Positions 43,629 through 54,819 of a stretch of DNA of 64,000 nt are shown piece by piece. Under the pieces are notes generated by a model. It worked only from the letters and a program-made list of their open reading frames with translations. It was not told where the DNA came from and searched no databases. How positions within the stretch are numbered: position 1 is the first letter of the stretch; every line of letters starts with the position of its first letter. Origin of the DNA: Rhodopseudomonas sp. Lineage in GTDB: Bacteria > Pseudomonadota > Alphaproteobacteria > Rhizobiales > Xanthobacteraceae. The DNA is taken from NCBI GenBank assembly GCA_016124795.1, contig WGNB01000006.1, positions 62,001-126,000 on the forward strand. Reading direction: 5' to 3'. The position numbers and the translations under genes were made by a program.

Positions 43629-43644
43629 ACGGCGCGGATGGCGC

Positions 43645-45864
<2,220 letters not shown>

Positions 45865-45967
45865 GCACCTGCGCGACCGGAAGGGACGGTAATGAGTGGT
45901 ATCGGGGCCGGCGGTGGAACTCAACCGCTAAACGCCGCGGCCAAGTTCAGTTTTGGTGCATGCACAT

Positions 45968-45995
45968 AAAAAAAGCGCCCGATTCTTCGGACGCT
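45968..45995 (-). terminator. Terminator, minus strand, after the Cys-rich exported protein
   Basis: Read on the minus strand, AGCGTCCGA and TCGGGCGCT pair (with one G-T wobble) around AGAA, followed by TTTTTTT. It lies 100 bases downstream of the minus-strand gene at 46,095 and closes that transcript before the kinase promoter region. Confidence 0.85.
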
Positions 45996-46094
45996 TCTGG
46001 TCTCTTTTCGGTCTTGGGCCGGATTTGGGTCTTGGGCCGGATTCGATGGCGGCGCCCGGCAAAGCGGTTGGTCGTCCGCCGCGTGCGGTCCGGG

Positions 46095-46406
46095 CTATCG
46101 ATTGCAGACGATGGCGACGATGTTGTCGCAATTCGGCCCCTTGCAGCTGCCCGAGCCGTCAGCCGAGATCGCGCCGGTGATGTCTTCCCGGTCGACCTTG
46201 CGGAAGGATGTCGCCTGCACGAACTGGTGGTTCTTGCAGTAGGCGTTGGCGACCATGGCGCCGCATTTGTCGCCCGAAGCCAGGCAACGGTCGACCCCGT
46301 AACCGTCGGGATTGTTGGAAATAATGAACATGCGCCGTTCGGCCTGGGCGGCGGTGGCGAGGCCGAGGCACAGGACGGCGGTAAGGCTGACCAGGATTGT
46401 CCGCAT
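46095..46406 (-). CDS. Small exported Cys-rich protein, unknown
   Basis: 103 residues from ATG 46,406; an ATG at 46,424 is also in frame but lies against a hairpin. The signal peptide (hydrophobic core LVSLTAVLCLGLATA) ends in AQAER. The mature part has five cysteines and the block GYGVDRCLASGDKCGAMVA, then AYCKNHQFVQATSFRKVD, seen in a conserved but uncharacterised family of small exported proteins in Hyphomicrobiales. Disulfide bonds in the periplasm are likely. It is flanked on both sides by hairpin/T-run elements. Confidence 0.75.
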   Translation of the reverse strand: MRTILVSLTAVLCLGLATAAQAERRMFIISNNPDGYGVDRCLASGDKCGAMVANAYCKNHQFVQATSFRKVDREDITGAISADGSGSCKGPNCDNIVAIVCNR

Positions 46407-46424
46407 GATTTCGTCCGCTTTCAT

Positions 46425-46446
46425 GAAAAAAGCGCCCGAGAGGCGC
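46425..46446 (-). terminator. Hairpin with T-run in the leader of the Cys-rich gene
   Basis: On the minus strand GCGCC TCTCG GGCGC followed by TTTTTT ends 18 bases before the ATG at 46,406. It has the form of an intrinsic terminator placed in the leader. Either it ends an unseen upstream transcript or it works as an attenuator for the gene. Confidence 0.55.
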
Positions 46447-46731
46447 CGGTATCGACAATGCGAGCAAACTTCTTAAGGGCGGCTTAACCGCGTTCGTCAA
46501 CGGTCGGCGCTGGGGGCCCGCCCATGCGGACTTTACGGGCGTTTGGCGGCGGCCAGGACTGGCCCTTGACGGGCGAGGCGCAACTCATCATTGTGCCGGC
46601 CATGATCGGCCTTAACCTTATCTGCGGCATTGGCCGCCAGATTATCAGCTAGCGCACAACGCTGGCTGCGGCCGTCTTTTCTCCAGTTCGAGAGTGCAGG
46701 ACGCCCGGCCAGCCGGCCCGATGGATGTCTT
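46447..46731. other. Divergent intergenic region before cysS
   Basis: About 285 bases between the leader hairpin of the minus-strand gene and the cysS start. GGATG at 46,723 is the cysS ribosome site. TTAACC stretches at 46,484 and 46,611 may belong to promoters of the two divergent genes but I cannot fix a -35/-10 pair. The frame upstream of cysS stays open to 46,630 without a ribosome site. No other feature seen. Confidence 0.35.
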
Positions 46732-48102
46732 ATGGCTTTGGACCTGAAACTTTACGACACCTTGACGCGCGAGAAGCGGGAATTCGTCCCGATCGATCCG
46801 CGCAACGTGCGGCTCTATGTTTGCGGGCCGACGGTCTACGATTTCGCCCACATCGGCAATGCCCGGCCGGTGATCGTGTTCGACGTGCTGTTCCGGCTGC
46901 TGCGCCACATCTACGGCGAAAGCCACGTCACTTATGTCCGCAACATCACCGACGTTGACGACAAGATCAACGCGCGCGCCGCCGAGCGCGGCGTCGATAT
47001 CCGGCAATTGACCAACGAGACCTACGAGAATTTCAAGAGCGACGTCGCCGCGCTTGGTTGCCTGCCGCCGACGGTCGAGCCGCGCGCCACCGAACATATC
47101 GCCGAGATGATCGCATTGATCGAGCGGCTGATTGCCTCCGGCCATGCTTATGTCGCCGAGGATCATGTCCTGTTCGACGTACCGTCGATGCCGGACTACG
47201 GCAAGCTATCAAACCGGCCGCTCGACGAGATGGTCGCTGGCGCCCGCGTAGAGGTCGCGCCCTATAAGCGTTCGCCGACCGATTTCGTGTTGTGGAAGCC
47301 GTCGAAGCCGGGCGAGCCGTCCTGGACGTCGCCCGCCGGCATCAAGACGCCGGGCCGTCCGGGCTGGCACATCGAATGCTCGGCGATGGCCTGGAAGCAT
47401 CTCGGCGAGACCTTCGATATTCATGGCGGCGGCATCGATCTGGTGTTTCCGCATCACGAGAATGAAATCGCCCAGTCGCGCTGCGCCTTCCATAGCGACG
47501 TGATGGCCAATTACTGGATGCACAACGGCTTCCTGCAAGTCGAGGGCGAGAAGATGTCGAAGAGCCTCGGCAACTTCTTCACCATCCACGAATTGCTGGC
47601 CGACTGGCCGGGCGAAGTGCTGCGCTTCAACATGCTGCGGACCCATTACCGGCAGCCGATCGACTGGACGGTCAAGGGGCTGGACGAGAGCTGGAAGACG
47701 CTCGACGACTGGTACTGGGTAGTCGGCGACACGACCGGCGGGACCGTGTCGGGCAAGGTCCTCGAGGCATTGGCGGACGATCTCAATACCCATCAGGTCA
47801 TCACCGTGCTGCATCAGGTTCGCAACCGGGCGCAGGCCGGTGACGACAGCGCGCGCGCCGAACTGGCGGCGTCGCTGCGCCTGCTGGGCTTTCTCAACGA
47901 GAGCGCCGCGCAATGGGCGGCGCGCCGGCAGTCGAGCCCCGGTGTTGATAGCGCCAAGGTCCAGTCCTTGATTGATGCCCGCACCGCTGCGCGCGCCGCA
48001 AGGGATTTCAAGGAGTCCGACCGCATTCGTGACGAGCTTGCCGCCATGGGTGTCGTGCTCAAGGACTCCAAGGAAGGCACCACCTGGGAGATCGCGCGAT
48101 GA
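46732..48102 (+). CDS. cysS: Cysteine-tRNA ligase
   Basis: 456 residues from ATG 46,732, near GGATG. Class I synthetase signatures: FAHIGNARP (HIGH-like) at about 35-43, zinc site residues in [19 protein letters not shown], and the following HHENEIAQS, and KMSKSLGN near 276-283. The C-terminal helical domain (about 320-455) has [17 protein letters not shown], typical of CysRS. It loads cysteine on tRNA-Cys. The stop overlaps the next start (ATGA), so GNAT translation depends on it. Confidence 0.96.
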   Translation: MALDLKLYDTLTREKREFVPIDPRNVRLYVCGPTVYDFAHIGNARPVIVFDVLFRLLRHIYGESHVTYVRNITDVDDKINARAAERGVDIRQLTNETYENFKSDVAALGCLPPTVEPRATEHIAEMIALIERLIASGHAYVAEDHVLFDVPSMPDYGKLSNRPLDEMVAGARVEVAPYKRSPTDFVLWKPSKPGEPSWTSPAGIKTPGRPGWHIECSAMAWKHLGETFDIHGGGIDLVFPHHENEIAQSRCAFHSDVMANYWMHNGFLQVEGEKMSKSLGNFFTIHELLADWPGEVLRFNMLRTHYRQPIDWTVKGLDESWKTLDDWYWVVGDTTGGTVSGKVLEALADDLNTHQVITVLHQVRNRAQAGDDSARAELAASLRLLGFLNESAAQWAARRQSSPGVDSAKVQSLIDARTAARAARDFKESDRIRDELAAMGVVLKDSKEGTTWEIAR

Positions 48103-48602
48103 GCGCCACCGCTCATCCCAAACTGGCGCTGCGGCCGTTTCTGCCGGCCGATACGCCGGTGCTCGCGGAAATCTTTCGCGAGAGCGTCATGGAATTGACC
48201 GCCGACGATTACAGCGAGGAACAGCAGGAAGCCTGGACCTCGGCGCTCGACGATCTGGAAAGCTTCGCCAACCGGCTCGGCGCTCAGTTGTCGCTGATCG
48301 GCACGCTGCAAGGTTCGCCGGTCGGCTTTGCCTCGCTGGCCGGCGGCAAGAAGATCGATCTTCTTTATGTGCATCCGGTGGCGGCCGGGCAGGGCGTCGG
48401 CTCGATGCTCATCGACGCGCTCGAAAAGCTGGCCGGCGCGCGCGGCGCCGACAAACTCACGGTCGATGCCAGCGACAGCGCGCGCGGTTTCTTCGAGAAA
48501 CGCGGCTACGTCGCCCAGCAGCGCAATTCGGTGTCGGTCGGCGATGAGTGGCTCGCCAACACCACCATGTCGAAACAGCTCGCGAAACCGGAGGCTTCAT
48601 GA
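48099..48602 (+). CDS. GNAT-family N-acetyltransferase
   Basis: 167 residues overlapping cysS by four bases. The GNAT core includes [24 protein letters not shown] (strand 4 and the acetyl-CoA loop VAAGQGVGS near 93-101) and [19 protein letters not shown] near the end, the typical beta-6 region. It transfers an acetyl group to an amine; the substrate is unknown. Coupled to cysS upstream and to a tiny membrane gene downstream, it is a fixed member of the operon. Confidence 0.9.
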   Translation: MSATAHPKLALRPFLPADTPVLAEIFRESVMELTADDYSEEQQEAWTSALDDLESFANRLGAQLSLIGTLQGSPVGFASLAGGKKIDLLYVHPVAAGQGVGSMLIDALEKLAGARGADKLTVDASDSARGFFEKRGYVAQQRNSVSVGDEWLANTTMSKQLAKPEAS

Positions 48603-48715
48603 CCAAGCCCGATACGCCGTTCCCGCGTCACTGGAAATATTACATCGTCTTGAAATATGCCGTGCTGATCGCCGCCGTTCTGCTGGCGCTCTATGTCTTC
48701 AGCCGGATGGTTTGA
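48599..48715 (+). CDS. 38-residue single-pass membrane protein
   Basis: An ATG at 48,599 overlaps the GNAT stop (ATGA) and follows a good GGAGG at 48,590-48,594. The product has a polar start ([20 protein letters not shown]) and one hydrophobic helix of about 20 residues rich in Val, Leu and Ala, ending YVFSRMV. It is followed nine bases later by the start of the citramalate synthase gene. Codon use fits the genome. Such short genes are usually missed. Function unknown; partner of a neighbour or membrane regulator are both possible. Confidence 0.7.
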   Translation: MTKPDTPFPRHWKYYIVLKYAVLIAAVLLALYVFSRMV

Positions 48716-48724
48716 GGACAGAAG

Positions 48725-50335
48725 ATGGCCGACCACGCGGCGACGAAAGAGCGCCTTTATCTGTTCGACACCACCTTGCGCGACGGTGCGCAGACCAATG
48801 GTGTCGACTTCACGCTGGCCGACAAGCTGGCGATCGCGGCCATGCTCGACGAACTCGGCATCGATTACGTCGAAGGCGGCTATCCGGGCGCCAACCCGAC
48901 CGACAGCGAATTCTTCGGCGCCGACCGCAAGCTCAAACACACCTTCACCGCCTTCGGCATGACGCGCCGGCCAGGTCGCTCGGCGTCCAACGATCCCGGT
49001 CTGGCGGCGTTGCTCGACGCCCATGCCGATGCGATCTGCTTCGTCGCCAAGGCCTGGGATTATCATGTCCGGGTCGCCCTCGAGACGACCGAAGATGAGA
49101 ATATCGCTTCGATCCGCGACAGCGTGAAAGCCGCCAAACAGCACGGCAAGGAAGTATTGCTCGATTGCGAGCATTTCTTCGACGGGTACAAAGCCAATCC
49201 GGCTTTCGCGCTGGCTTGCGCCAAGGCGGCTTATGAGGAAGGCGCGCGCTGGGTGGTGTTGTGCGACACCAATGGCGGTACGCTGCCGCACGAGGTCGAG
49301 GCCATCGTCGGCGAGGTGGTCAAGGCGATCCCCGGCGACCATGTCGGCATTCACGCGCATAACGACACCGAACAGGCGGTCGCTAATTCCTTCGCGGCGG
49401 TGCGCGCCGGCGCCCGACAGATACAGGGCACGCTCAATGGCCTGGGCGAGCGTTGCGGCAATGCCAATCTCATTTCGATCATCCCGACGTTGAAGCTCAA
49501 GCCGGAATTCGCGGACCGGTTCGATATCGGCGTCAGCGGCGAACAGCTCACGAAGCTGGCGCAGGTGTCGCACGCGCTCGACGAACGGCTGAACCGGCCG
49601 TCGAACCGCTATGCGCCCTATGTCGGCGAGAATGCTTTTGGCACCAAGGCCGGCATTCATGCCTCCGCCATCGTCAAGGACCCGGCGACCTATGAGCACA
49701 TCGCGCCCGAGCTTGTCGGCAACAAGCGCAAGGTTCTGGTCTCCGAACAGGCCGGCAAGTCGAATGTGTTGGCCGAACTGGACCGCATCGGCATCAAGGC
49801 CGACAAGGACGATCCGCGCATCGGCCGGTTGCTGGAAATCGTCAAGGAGCGCGAGACCATCGGCTATGCCTACGAGGCCGCCGATGCCTCGTTCGAATTG
49901 CTGGCGCGCCGCACGCTCGGCACCGTGCCGACTTATTTCGACGTCACCAAGTTCGATGTGAATGTCGAACAGCGCGACAATGCCGCAGGCGAGCGGGTGA
50001 CGGTCACCCTGGCCGTGGTCAAGGTGCAGGTCGGCGACGACAGCATGATCTCGGCGGCCGAAGGCAACGGTCCGGTCAACGCGCTCGATCTGGCGCTGCG
50101 CAAGGACCTCGGCAAATACCAGAAATATATCGACGGTCTGTCGCTGACTGACTTCCGGGTGCGTATCCTCAATGGCGGTACCGAGGCGGTAACCCGGGTT
50201 CTTATCGAAAGCGAGGATGAGAACGGCGATCACTGGACGACCGTCGGCGTGTCTCCCAACATCATCGATGCGTCGTTTCAGGCCTTGATGGATTCGATTA
50301 TCTACAAGCTTGTAAAGTCGAATGCGCCGGCCTGA
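48725..50335 (+). CDS. cimA: (R)-citramalate synthase (LeuA/CimA-type)
   Basis: 536 residues. The start carries LFDTTLRDGAQTNGVDFTLADK, the DRE-TIM signature (RDG) where metal-binding Asp and Arg sit, then EGGYPGANPTD, and GIHAHNDTEQAVANSFAAVRAGA near 212-234 with the metal-binding HxH. A C-terminal regulatory domain (about 400-530) with an VQVGDD...AEGNGPVNALD core is present. Length and the EGGYPGANP motif fit the citramalate synthase subgroup (TIGR00977), which condenses pyruvate and acetyl-CoA for isoleucine synthesis. 2-isopropylmalate synthase is less likely. Confidence 0.92.
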   Translation: MADHAATKERLYLFDTTLRDGAQTNGVDFTLADKLAIAAMLDELGIDYVEGGYPGANPTDSEFFGADRKLKHTFTAFGMTRRPGRSASNDPGLAALLDAHADAICFVAKAWDYHVRVALETTEDENIASIRDSVKAAKQHGKEVLLDCEHFFDGYKANPAFALACAKAAYEEGARWVVLCDTNGGTLPHEVEAIVGEVVKAIPGDHVGIHAHNDTEQAVANSFAAVRAGARQIQGTLNGLGERCGNANLISIIPTLKLKPEFADRFDIGVSGEQLTKLAQVSHALDERLNRPSNRYAPYVGENAFGTKAGIHASAIVKDPATYEHIAPELVGNKRKVLVSEQAGKSNVLAELDRIGIKADKDDPRIGRLLEIVKERETIGYAYEAADASFELLARRTLGTVPTYFDVTKFDVNVEQRDNAAGERVTVTLAVVKVQVGDDSMISAAEGNGPVNALDLALRKDLGKYQKYIDGLSLTDFRVRILNGGTEAVTRVLIESEDENGDHWTTVGVSPNIIDASFQALMDSIIYKLVKSNAPA

Positions 50336-50393
50336 CGCGCGCGGCTGCCTGCATAAAATTGAGGCGAAGCTTTTCCCCAGAAGCATGTCGATC

Positions 50394-50415
50394 TGCTGCG
50401 ACGCAGCATGTTTTT
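50394..50415 (+). terminator. Terminator after citramalate synthase
   Basis: TGCTGC (50,394-50,399), loop GAC, GCAGCA (50,403-50,408), then TGTTTTT. It lies 59 bases past the cimA stop. The stem is short, but the T-run is good. Confidence 0.6.
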
Positions 50416-50545
50416 CAGGCGCGCTATCGTGAGGAAGCTGGCATAATCCGTTGCGCCGGGATTGCGTTCGAGGATTGCCAGGCTGCGTTCAAGACAGCCC
50501 TGCGATCGGGGGAAACGAACATGGCAATGGGGCATTGAACGGACC

Positions 50546-50707
50546 ATGGCATTTTTTCTGATTGGCGTTGCAACCGCATTCGGATTGTCATTGTTGGTTT
50601 TCGCCATCCTTGCGCTGCGCGCTCCGCTTCTTGATGACAAAGCCGTCGCCGCCGGTTCGCCGCCGGCAGGGCATCGTCGCGGGCCGACGCCGATAGCGCC
50701 GGCGTGA
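50546..50707 (+). CDS. Small membrane protein, uncertain
   Basis: Fifty-three residues: a hydrophobic N-terminal helix (MAFFLIGVATAFGLSLLVFA) followed by a charged, Pro-rich tail. The reading frame extends further upstream to 50,462 but that part is very Arg-rich and looks non-coding. No clear ribosome site precedes ATG 50,546, so existence of the gene is uncertain. The composition of the helix is that of a real membrane segment. It lies between cimA and a VOC gene, which follows 19 bases after its stop. Confidence 0.4.
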   Translation: MAFFLIGVATAFGLSLLVFAILALRAPLLDDKAVAAGSPPAGHRRGPTPIAPA

Positions 50708-50726
50708 AGGCGGGCCAGCTCCGGCC

Positions 50727-51107
50727 ATGATCGATCACGTGTCGGTCGCGGTGCGCGATCTCGCCCAGGCGATAAGGTTCTATGACGCGGTGCTGGCGGC
50801 GCTCGGCATCGGCCGTCTGGAAACGCGGCCGGCGACCGCCGGCTTCGGCAAGCGCTATCCGGAATTCTGGGTCAATTGGCGAGCCGATATGTCGGCTGTC
50901 GCGCCGGCGAGCGGCGCGCATGTTTGCTTTCGGGCGCGCGAGCCCGCGGCGGTCGATGCCTTTCACGCCGCGGCGCTGGCGGCCGGTGGCGAAAGCGACG
51001 GTGCACCCGGCCTGCGTCCGCAACACGGCGAGGGCTATTACGCCGCTTTCGTTCGCGACCCCGATGGCAACCGGATCGAAGCGGTTACGTTTATCGCCGC
51101 GACCTGA
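50727..51107 (+). CDS. VOC/glyoxalase-superfamily protein
   Basis: 126 residues. The family opening MIDHVSVAVRDLAQAIRFYDAVLAALG is followed by FWVNWRADMS, and the closing EGYYAAFVRDPDGNRIEAVTF, giving the paired beta-alpha-beta-beta-beta fold of the VOC superfamily. His4 and the C-terminal Glu (NRIEAV) are at metal-ligand positions. Substrate cannot be told; similar small proteins include glyoxalases, dioxygenases and antibiotic-binding proteins. It ends one base from the convergent LOG gene. Confidence 0.87.
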   Translation: MIDHVSVAVRDLAQAIRFYDAVLAALGIGRLETRPATAGFGKRYPEFWVNWRADMSAVAPASGAHVCFRAREPAAVDAFHAAALAAGGESDGAPGLRPQHGEGYYAAFVRDPDGNRIEAVTFIAAT

Positions 51108-51731
51108 CTAGAGTCGGTCGGCGACGGCGGTCGGGATCGTCTTGGCGGTCTCGGGCACCCGCTCGGCGGCCTTTTGCAGGGTGGGGATGATGTCCTCGAC
51201 CCGGTCGGCGCTCAGCAGCTCGAAGTCCATGCCGGGCCGGATGAAGCTCAGCGCCGTCATGTGGTCGAGCAGCGCGCGCAGCGGCTGCCAGAAGTCCTTG
51301 ATGTTGGCGATCAGGATCGGCTTCTTGTGGCGGCCGAGCTGGGCCCAGGTCAATTGCTCGACCAGTTCCTCGAGCGTGCCGACGCCGCCCGGCATGGCGA
51401 CGAAGGCGTCGGCCATTTCGAACATCAGCCGTTTGCGCTCATGCATGTCGGTGGTGACGATCATCTCCTGCGCGCCGCGCAGGGCGTGCTCGCGCCGGGT
51501 CAGGAATTCCGGGATGATGCCGGTGACCGCGCCGCCGTGGTCGAGCACGGCGCGGGCGACCGCGCCCATCATGCCTTCGCCGCCGCCGCCATAGACCAGG
51601 CCGATGCCGGCTTGCGCCATCGCGGTGCCGAGCGCCGTCGCGGCCTCGACGAAGGCGGGGTCGGTGCCGGGGCCGGAGCCGCAATACACGCAGATTTTGG
51701 TGATTTTTTCCGATTTTTCAGGACTGTTCAT
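51108..51731 (-). CDS. LOG-family nucleoside 5'-monophosphate phosphoribohydrolase
   Basis: 207 residues from ATG 51,731, after CAGGGC; further ATGs at 51,740 and 51,746 are possible. ICVYCGSGPGTDPAFVEAA starts the Rossmann-like fold, and GGGGEGMMGAVARA (about 54-67) and PGGVGTLEELVEQLTWAQLG (about 112-131) are the LOG/TIGR00730 signature. Such enzymes remove the base from nucleoside monophosphates; plant homologues activate cytokinins. Rhizobial members may act on hypermodified adenine nucleotides. Which substrate is used here is unknown. Confidence 0.9.
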   Translation of the reverse strand: MNSPEKSEKITKICVYCGSGPGTDPAFVEAATALGTAMAQAGIGLVYGGGGEGMMGAVARAVLDHGGAVTGIIPEFLTRREHALRGAQEMIVTTDMHERKRLMFEMADAFVAMPGGVGTLEELVEQLTWAQLGRHKKPILIANIKDFWQPLRALLDHMTALSFIRPGMDFELLSADRVEDIIPTLQKAAERVPETAKTIPTAVADRL

Positions 51732-51892
51732 GCCCTGCATGTGCAATGCGGCCGGCAGGCCGTCAAGATGGCCGGCAAAATACCGGTTCTCAAACGTTGA
51801 AAGTGCGGTCGCCTAGGGTGCTCGTCGCCGGAATTGGTCCTATATGAGGGGCCGAGACGGCGGCCGGCGTGGCCGCCTATGCCGGGATTTGC

Positions 51893-53869
51893 ATGTCCAA
51901 TCACCACCATCACCAGGCCTCCGGGCCGTCGCCGCAGGTATCCGCCGACCGTGGCGCGCTGTTTTCGACCGTGGTCCACCTGTGGCCCTATATCTGGCCG
52001 TCGGAACGCCGCGATCTGAAATTGCGGGTGTTGGGCGCGCTCGCCTTGTTGCTGGCGGCCAAGCTCGCCACCGTTTTCGTGCCCTTCACCTTCAAATGGG
52101 CGACCGACGCTCTGGCCGGCGTTGGCCATGCGCCGGCGGGCACGGCCGACTGGCTGGTCTGGGTCTTTGCCGCGCCGGTCGCGATGACCATTGCCTATGG
52201 CGGCATGCGCATCCTGATGGCGACGCTGACGCAATTCCGCGACGGCACCTTCGCCAAGGTGGCGATGTACGCGGTGCGCCGGCTCGCCTACCGGACTTTC
52301 GTGCACATGCACGAACTGTCGCTGCGCTTTCATCTCGAGCGCAAGACCGGCGGCCTGACCCGCGTGCTCGAGCGCGGTCGCAACGCCATCGAAACCATCG
52401 TGCGGATGGTCATTCTGCAACTGGCGCCGACGATCATCGAAGTGTCGCTGATCTCGGCGGTGCTGATGTGGCAGTTCGACTGGCGCTATGTCGCGGTCAT
52501 TCTGGTCACGGTCGGCTTCTATCTCGCCTATACCTACTACGCCACCGAATGGCGCATCGGCATCCGCCGCCGGATGAACGAGAGCGACACCGACGCCAAC
52601 GTCAAGGCGATCGACTCGTTGCTCAATTACGAGACGGTGAAGTATTTCAGCGCCGAGGCGCGCGAGGCCGACCGCTATGACCGCGCGATGGCGCGCTACG
52701 AGAAGGCCTCGACCAGCGCCTATACCTCGCTCGCCGTGCTCAATGCCGGGCAGGCGGTCATCTTCACCATCGGTCTTGCCGCCGCGATGGTGATGTGCGC
52801 GACCGAAATTCACGCCGGCACCAAGACCGTCGGCGACTTCGTCTTGATCAACGCGATGATGATCCAGCTTTACCAGCCTTTGAATTTCATGGGCATGGTC
52901 TATCGCGAGATCAAGCAGGCGGTGACCGACATCGAACTGATGTTCTCGATCCTGCACCGGAACCCCGAGATCAAGGACGAGCCGGCGGCCCCGGCGCTCG
53001 CGGTGACGGCGGGCAATGTCCGGTTCGAGAACGTGCAGTTTGCCTATGAGCCGGACCGGCGCATCCTCAAGGGCATCAGCTTCGAGGTGCCGGCGGGCAA
53101 GACGGTGGCCGTGGTCGGACCTTCGGGCGCCGGCAAGTCGACGTTGTCGCGGTTGCTGTTCCGCTTCTACGATCTGTCCGGGGGCCGCATCACGATCGAT
53201 GGCCAGGACATCGCCAAGGTGACGCAAAAGTCGTTGCGCGAGGTCATCGGCATGGTGCCGCAGGACACCGTGCTGTTCAACGACACCATCCGCTACAACA
53301 TCCGTTACGGCCGCTGGGAAGCGACAGACGCCGAGGTCGAGGAGGCCGCACGGCTCGCCCAGATCGACGGCTTTATCCGGCTGGCGCCGAAGGGCTACGA
53401 GGCCGAAGTCGGCGAACGCGGCCTGAAGCTGTCGGGTGGCGAGAAGCAGCGTGTCGCCATCGCCCGCACCATTTTGAAAGCGCCGCCGATTCTGGTGCTG
53501 GACGAGGCGACGTCGGCGCTCGACAGTCACACCGAGCGGGAGATTCAGGACGCGCTGGAGCGGGTGTCGCAAGGCCGCACCACGCTGGTGATTGCGCATC
53601 GCCTGTCGACCATTGTCGCGGCCGATGAGATCATCGTGCTGTCTCAGGGTGAGATCGTCGAACGCGGCAGTCACCATGCGCTGCTGGCGCGCGACGGTCT
53701 CTATGCCAGCATGTGGAACCGGCAGCGCGAGGCCGAGGAGGCGCGCGAGAAGCTGGCCCGCGTCGCCGACGACGAAGCCGCGCCCAACCGCAATCCGCCG
53801 CCGGTGCAGGACGGTATCAGCGCCGCCGGTGCGCCGGTCGAGGTCGTGCCGGCCGACGCCGCCGAGTAG
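51893..53869 (+). CDS. Atm1-type ABC exporter (half transporter)
   Basis: 658 residues from ATG 51,893; a GTG at 51,869 is an alternative. A short His run follows the start (MSNHHHHQ). Six membrane helices at about 50-330 form the ABCB7/HMT1/Atm1-type membrane domain, with ERKTGGLTRVLERGRNAIE near 155, a signature of this subfamily. The ATPase domain has Walker A GPSGAGKST near 412, signature LSGGEKQRVAIART near 518, Walker B ILVLDEATSALD near 540. Bacterial homologues export glutathione-based metal complexes or persulfides. It functions as a dimer. Confidence 0.93.
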   Translation: MSNHHHHQASGPSPQVSADRGALFSTVVHLWPYIWPSERRDLKLRVLGALALLLAAKLATVFVPFTFKWATDALAGVGHAPAGTADWLVWVFAAPVAMTIAYGGMRILMATLTQFRDGTFAKVAMYAVRRLAYRTFVHMHELSLRFHLERKTGGLTRVLERGRNAIETIVRMVILQLAPTIIEVSLISAVLMWQFDWRYVAVILVTVGFYLAYTYYATEWRIGIRRRMNESDTDANVKAIDSLLNYETVKYFSAEAREADRYDRAMARYEKASTSAYTSLAVLNAGQAVIFTIGLAAAMVMCATEIHAGTKTVGDFVLINAMMIQLYQPLNFMGMVYREIKQAVTDIELMFSILHRNPEIKDEPAAPALAVTAGNVRFENVQFAYEPDRRILKGISFEVPAGKTVAVVGPSGAGKSTLSRLLFRFYDLSGGRITIDGQDIAKVTQKSLREVIGMVPQDTVLFNDTIRYNIRYGRWEATDAEVEEAARLAQIDGFIRLAPKGYEAEVGERGLKLSGGEKQRVAIARTILKAPPILVLDEATSALDSHTEREIQDALERVSQGRTTLVIAHRLSTIVAADEIIVLSQGEIVERGSHHALLARDGLYASMWNRQREAEEAREKLARVADDEAAPNRNPPPVQDGISAAGAPVEVVPADAAE

Positions 53870-54036
53870 GCGGTGGAAGCGATTTGACGGCCCGTAGCGA
53901 AGGCTCTAGTTCTGACGTCGCAACGGGCCGGCGCTGCGGTCATGGCCCATCGTGGCCGGCCATGTCGGCGCGCGCCATCGCTCAGTCGCCATTTCGTCTT
54001 ATCGCTCGCTTATCTTCCAGATTGTGACACACGCCC

Positions 54037-54735
54037 ATGTCGGTCATCTCGTCCATCCGTCAGCAGCTTTCGCCGATCACGCCGGAGGGCTATCCGTTCA
54101 TTGGCGCTTTCGCGCTGGTTAGCCTCATCCTGTTCTGGCTGTGGACGCCACTTGGCTGGGTCGGCACTGTGTTGACGCTGTGGTGCGTCTACTTCTTCCG
54201 CGATCCGCCGCGGGTGACACCGATCCGCGACGGTCTGGTGGTGTCGCCGGCCGACGGCCGGATCAGCCAGATCACGACCGCGCCGCCGCCGCATGAGCTG
54301 GGTCTTGGCGCGACGCCGATGCTGCGGATTTCGGTCTTCATGAGCGTGTTCGATTGCCATGTGAACCGCAGCCCCGTCGCCGGCCGGATTGAGAAAATCC
54401 TCTACCAGCCCGGCAAATTCCTTAATGCCGATCTCGACAAGGCGTCGGTCGACAACGAACGCAATTCGGTGGTGATCGCGACGGACGGCACCCGGATCGC
54501 GGTGGTGCAGATCGCCGGGTTGATTGCCCGTCGGATCGTTTGCTACGTGCGCGAGACCCAGCCGGTCGGCGCCGGCGAGCGCTTCGGCATGATCCGTTTC
54601 GGGTCAAGACTCGATGTCTATCTGCCGGAGGGTACGCCGACGATGGTCGCGGTCGGTCAGACCGCGCTGGCGGGCGAAACCGTGCTGGCCGACCTGCGCG
54701 GCGGCGACGAGACCCGCACCTTCCGCGCGGGATAG
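54037..54735 (+). CDS. psd: Phosphatidylserine decarboxylase proenzyme
   Basis: 232 residues, the short bacterial form. Two hydrophobic segments at about 21-54 anchor it, followed by FFRDPPR (about 53-59), SPADGRI and [16 protein letters not shown] (101-116). The self-cleavage site is G189-S190 in [14 protein letters not shown], giving the pyruvoyl-carrying alpha subunit. It makes phosphatidylethanolamine from phosphatidylserine at the inner membrane. It lies 84 bases before pssA, the gene for the preceding step. Confidence 0.95.
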   Translation: MSVISSIRQQLSPITPEGYPFIGAFALVSLILFWLWTPLGWVGTVLTLWCVYFFRDPPRVTPIRDGLVVSPADGRISQITTAPPPHELGLGATPMLRISVFMSVFDCHVNRSPVAGRIEKILYQPGKFLNADLDKASVDNERNSVVIATDGTRIAVVQIAGLIARRIVCYVRETQPVGAGERFGMIRFGSRLDVYLPEGTPTMVAVGQTALAGETVLADLRGGDETRTFRAG

Positions 54736-54819
54736 TGGCTGGAATGCGGCGATACCCGCGCCGCTAAAGCCCGTCGCACTTGGCGTGGCGCAAACGCTCT
54801 CGAACGGCTATAATCCATC

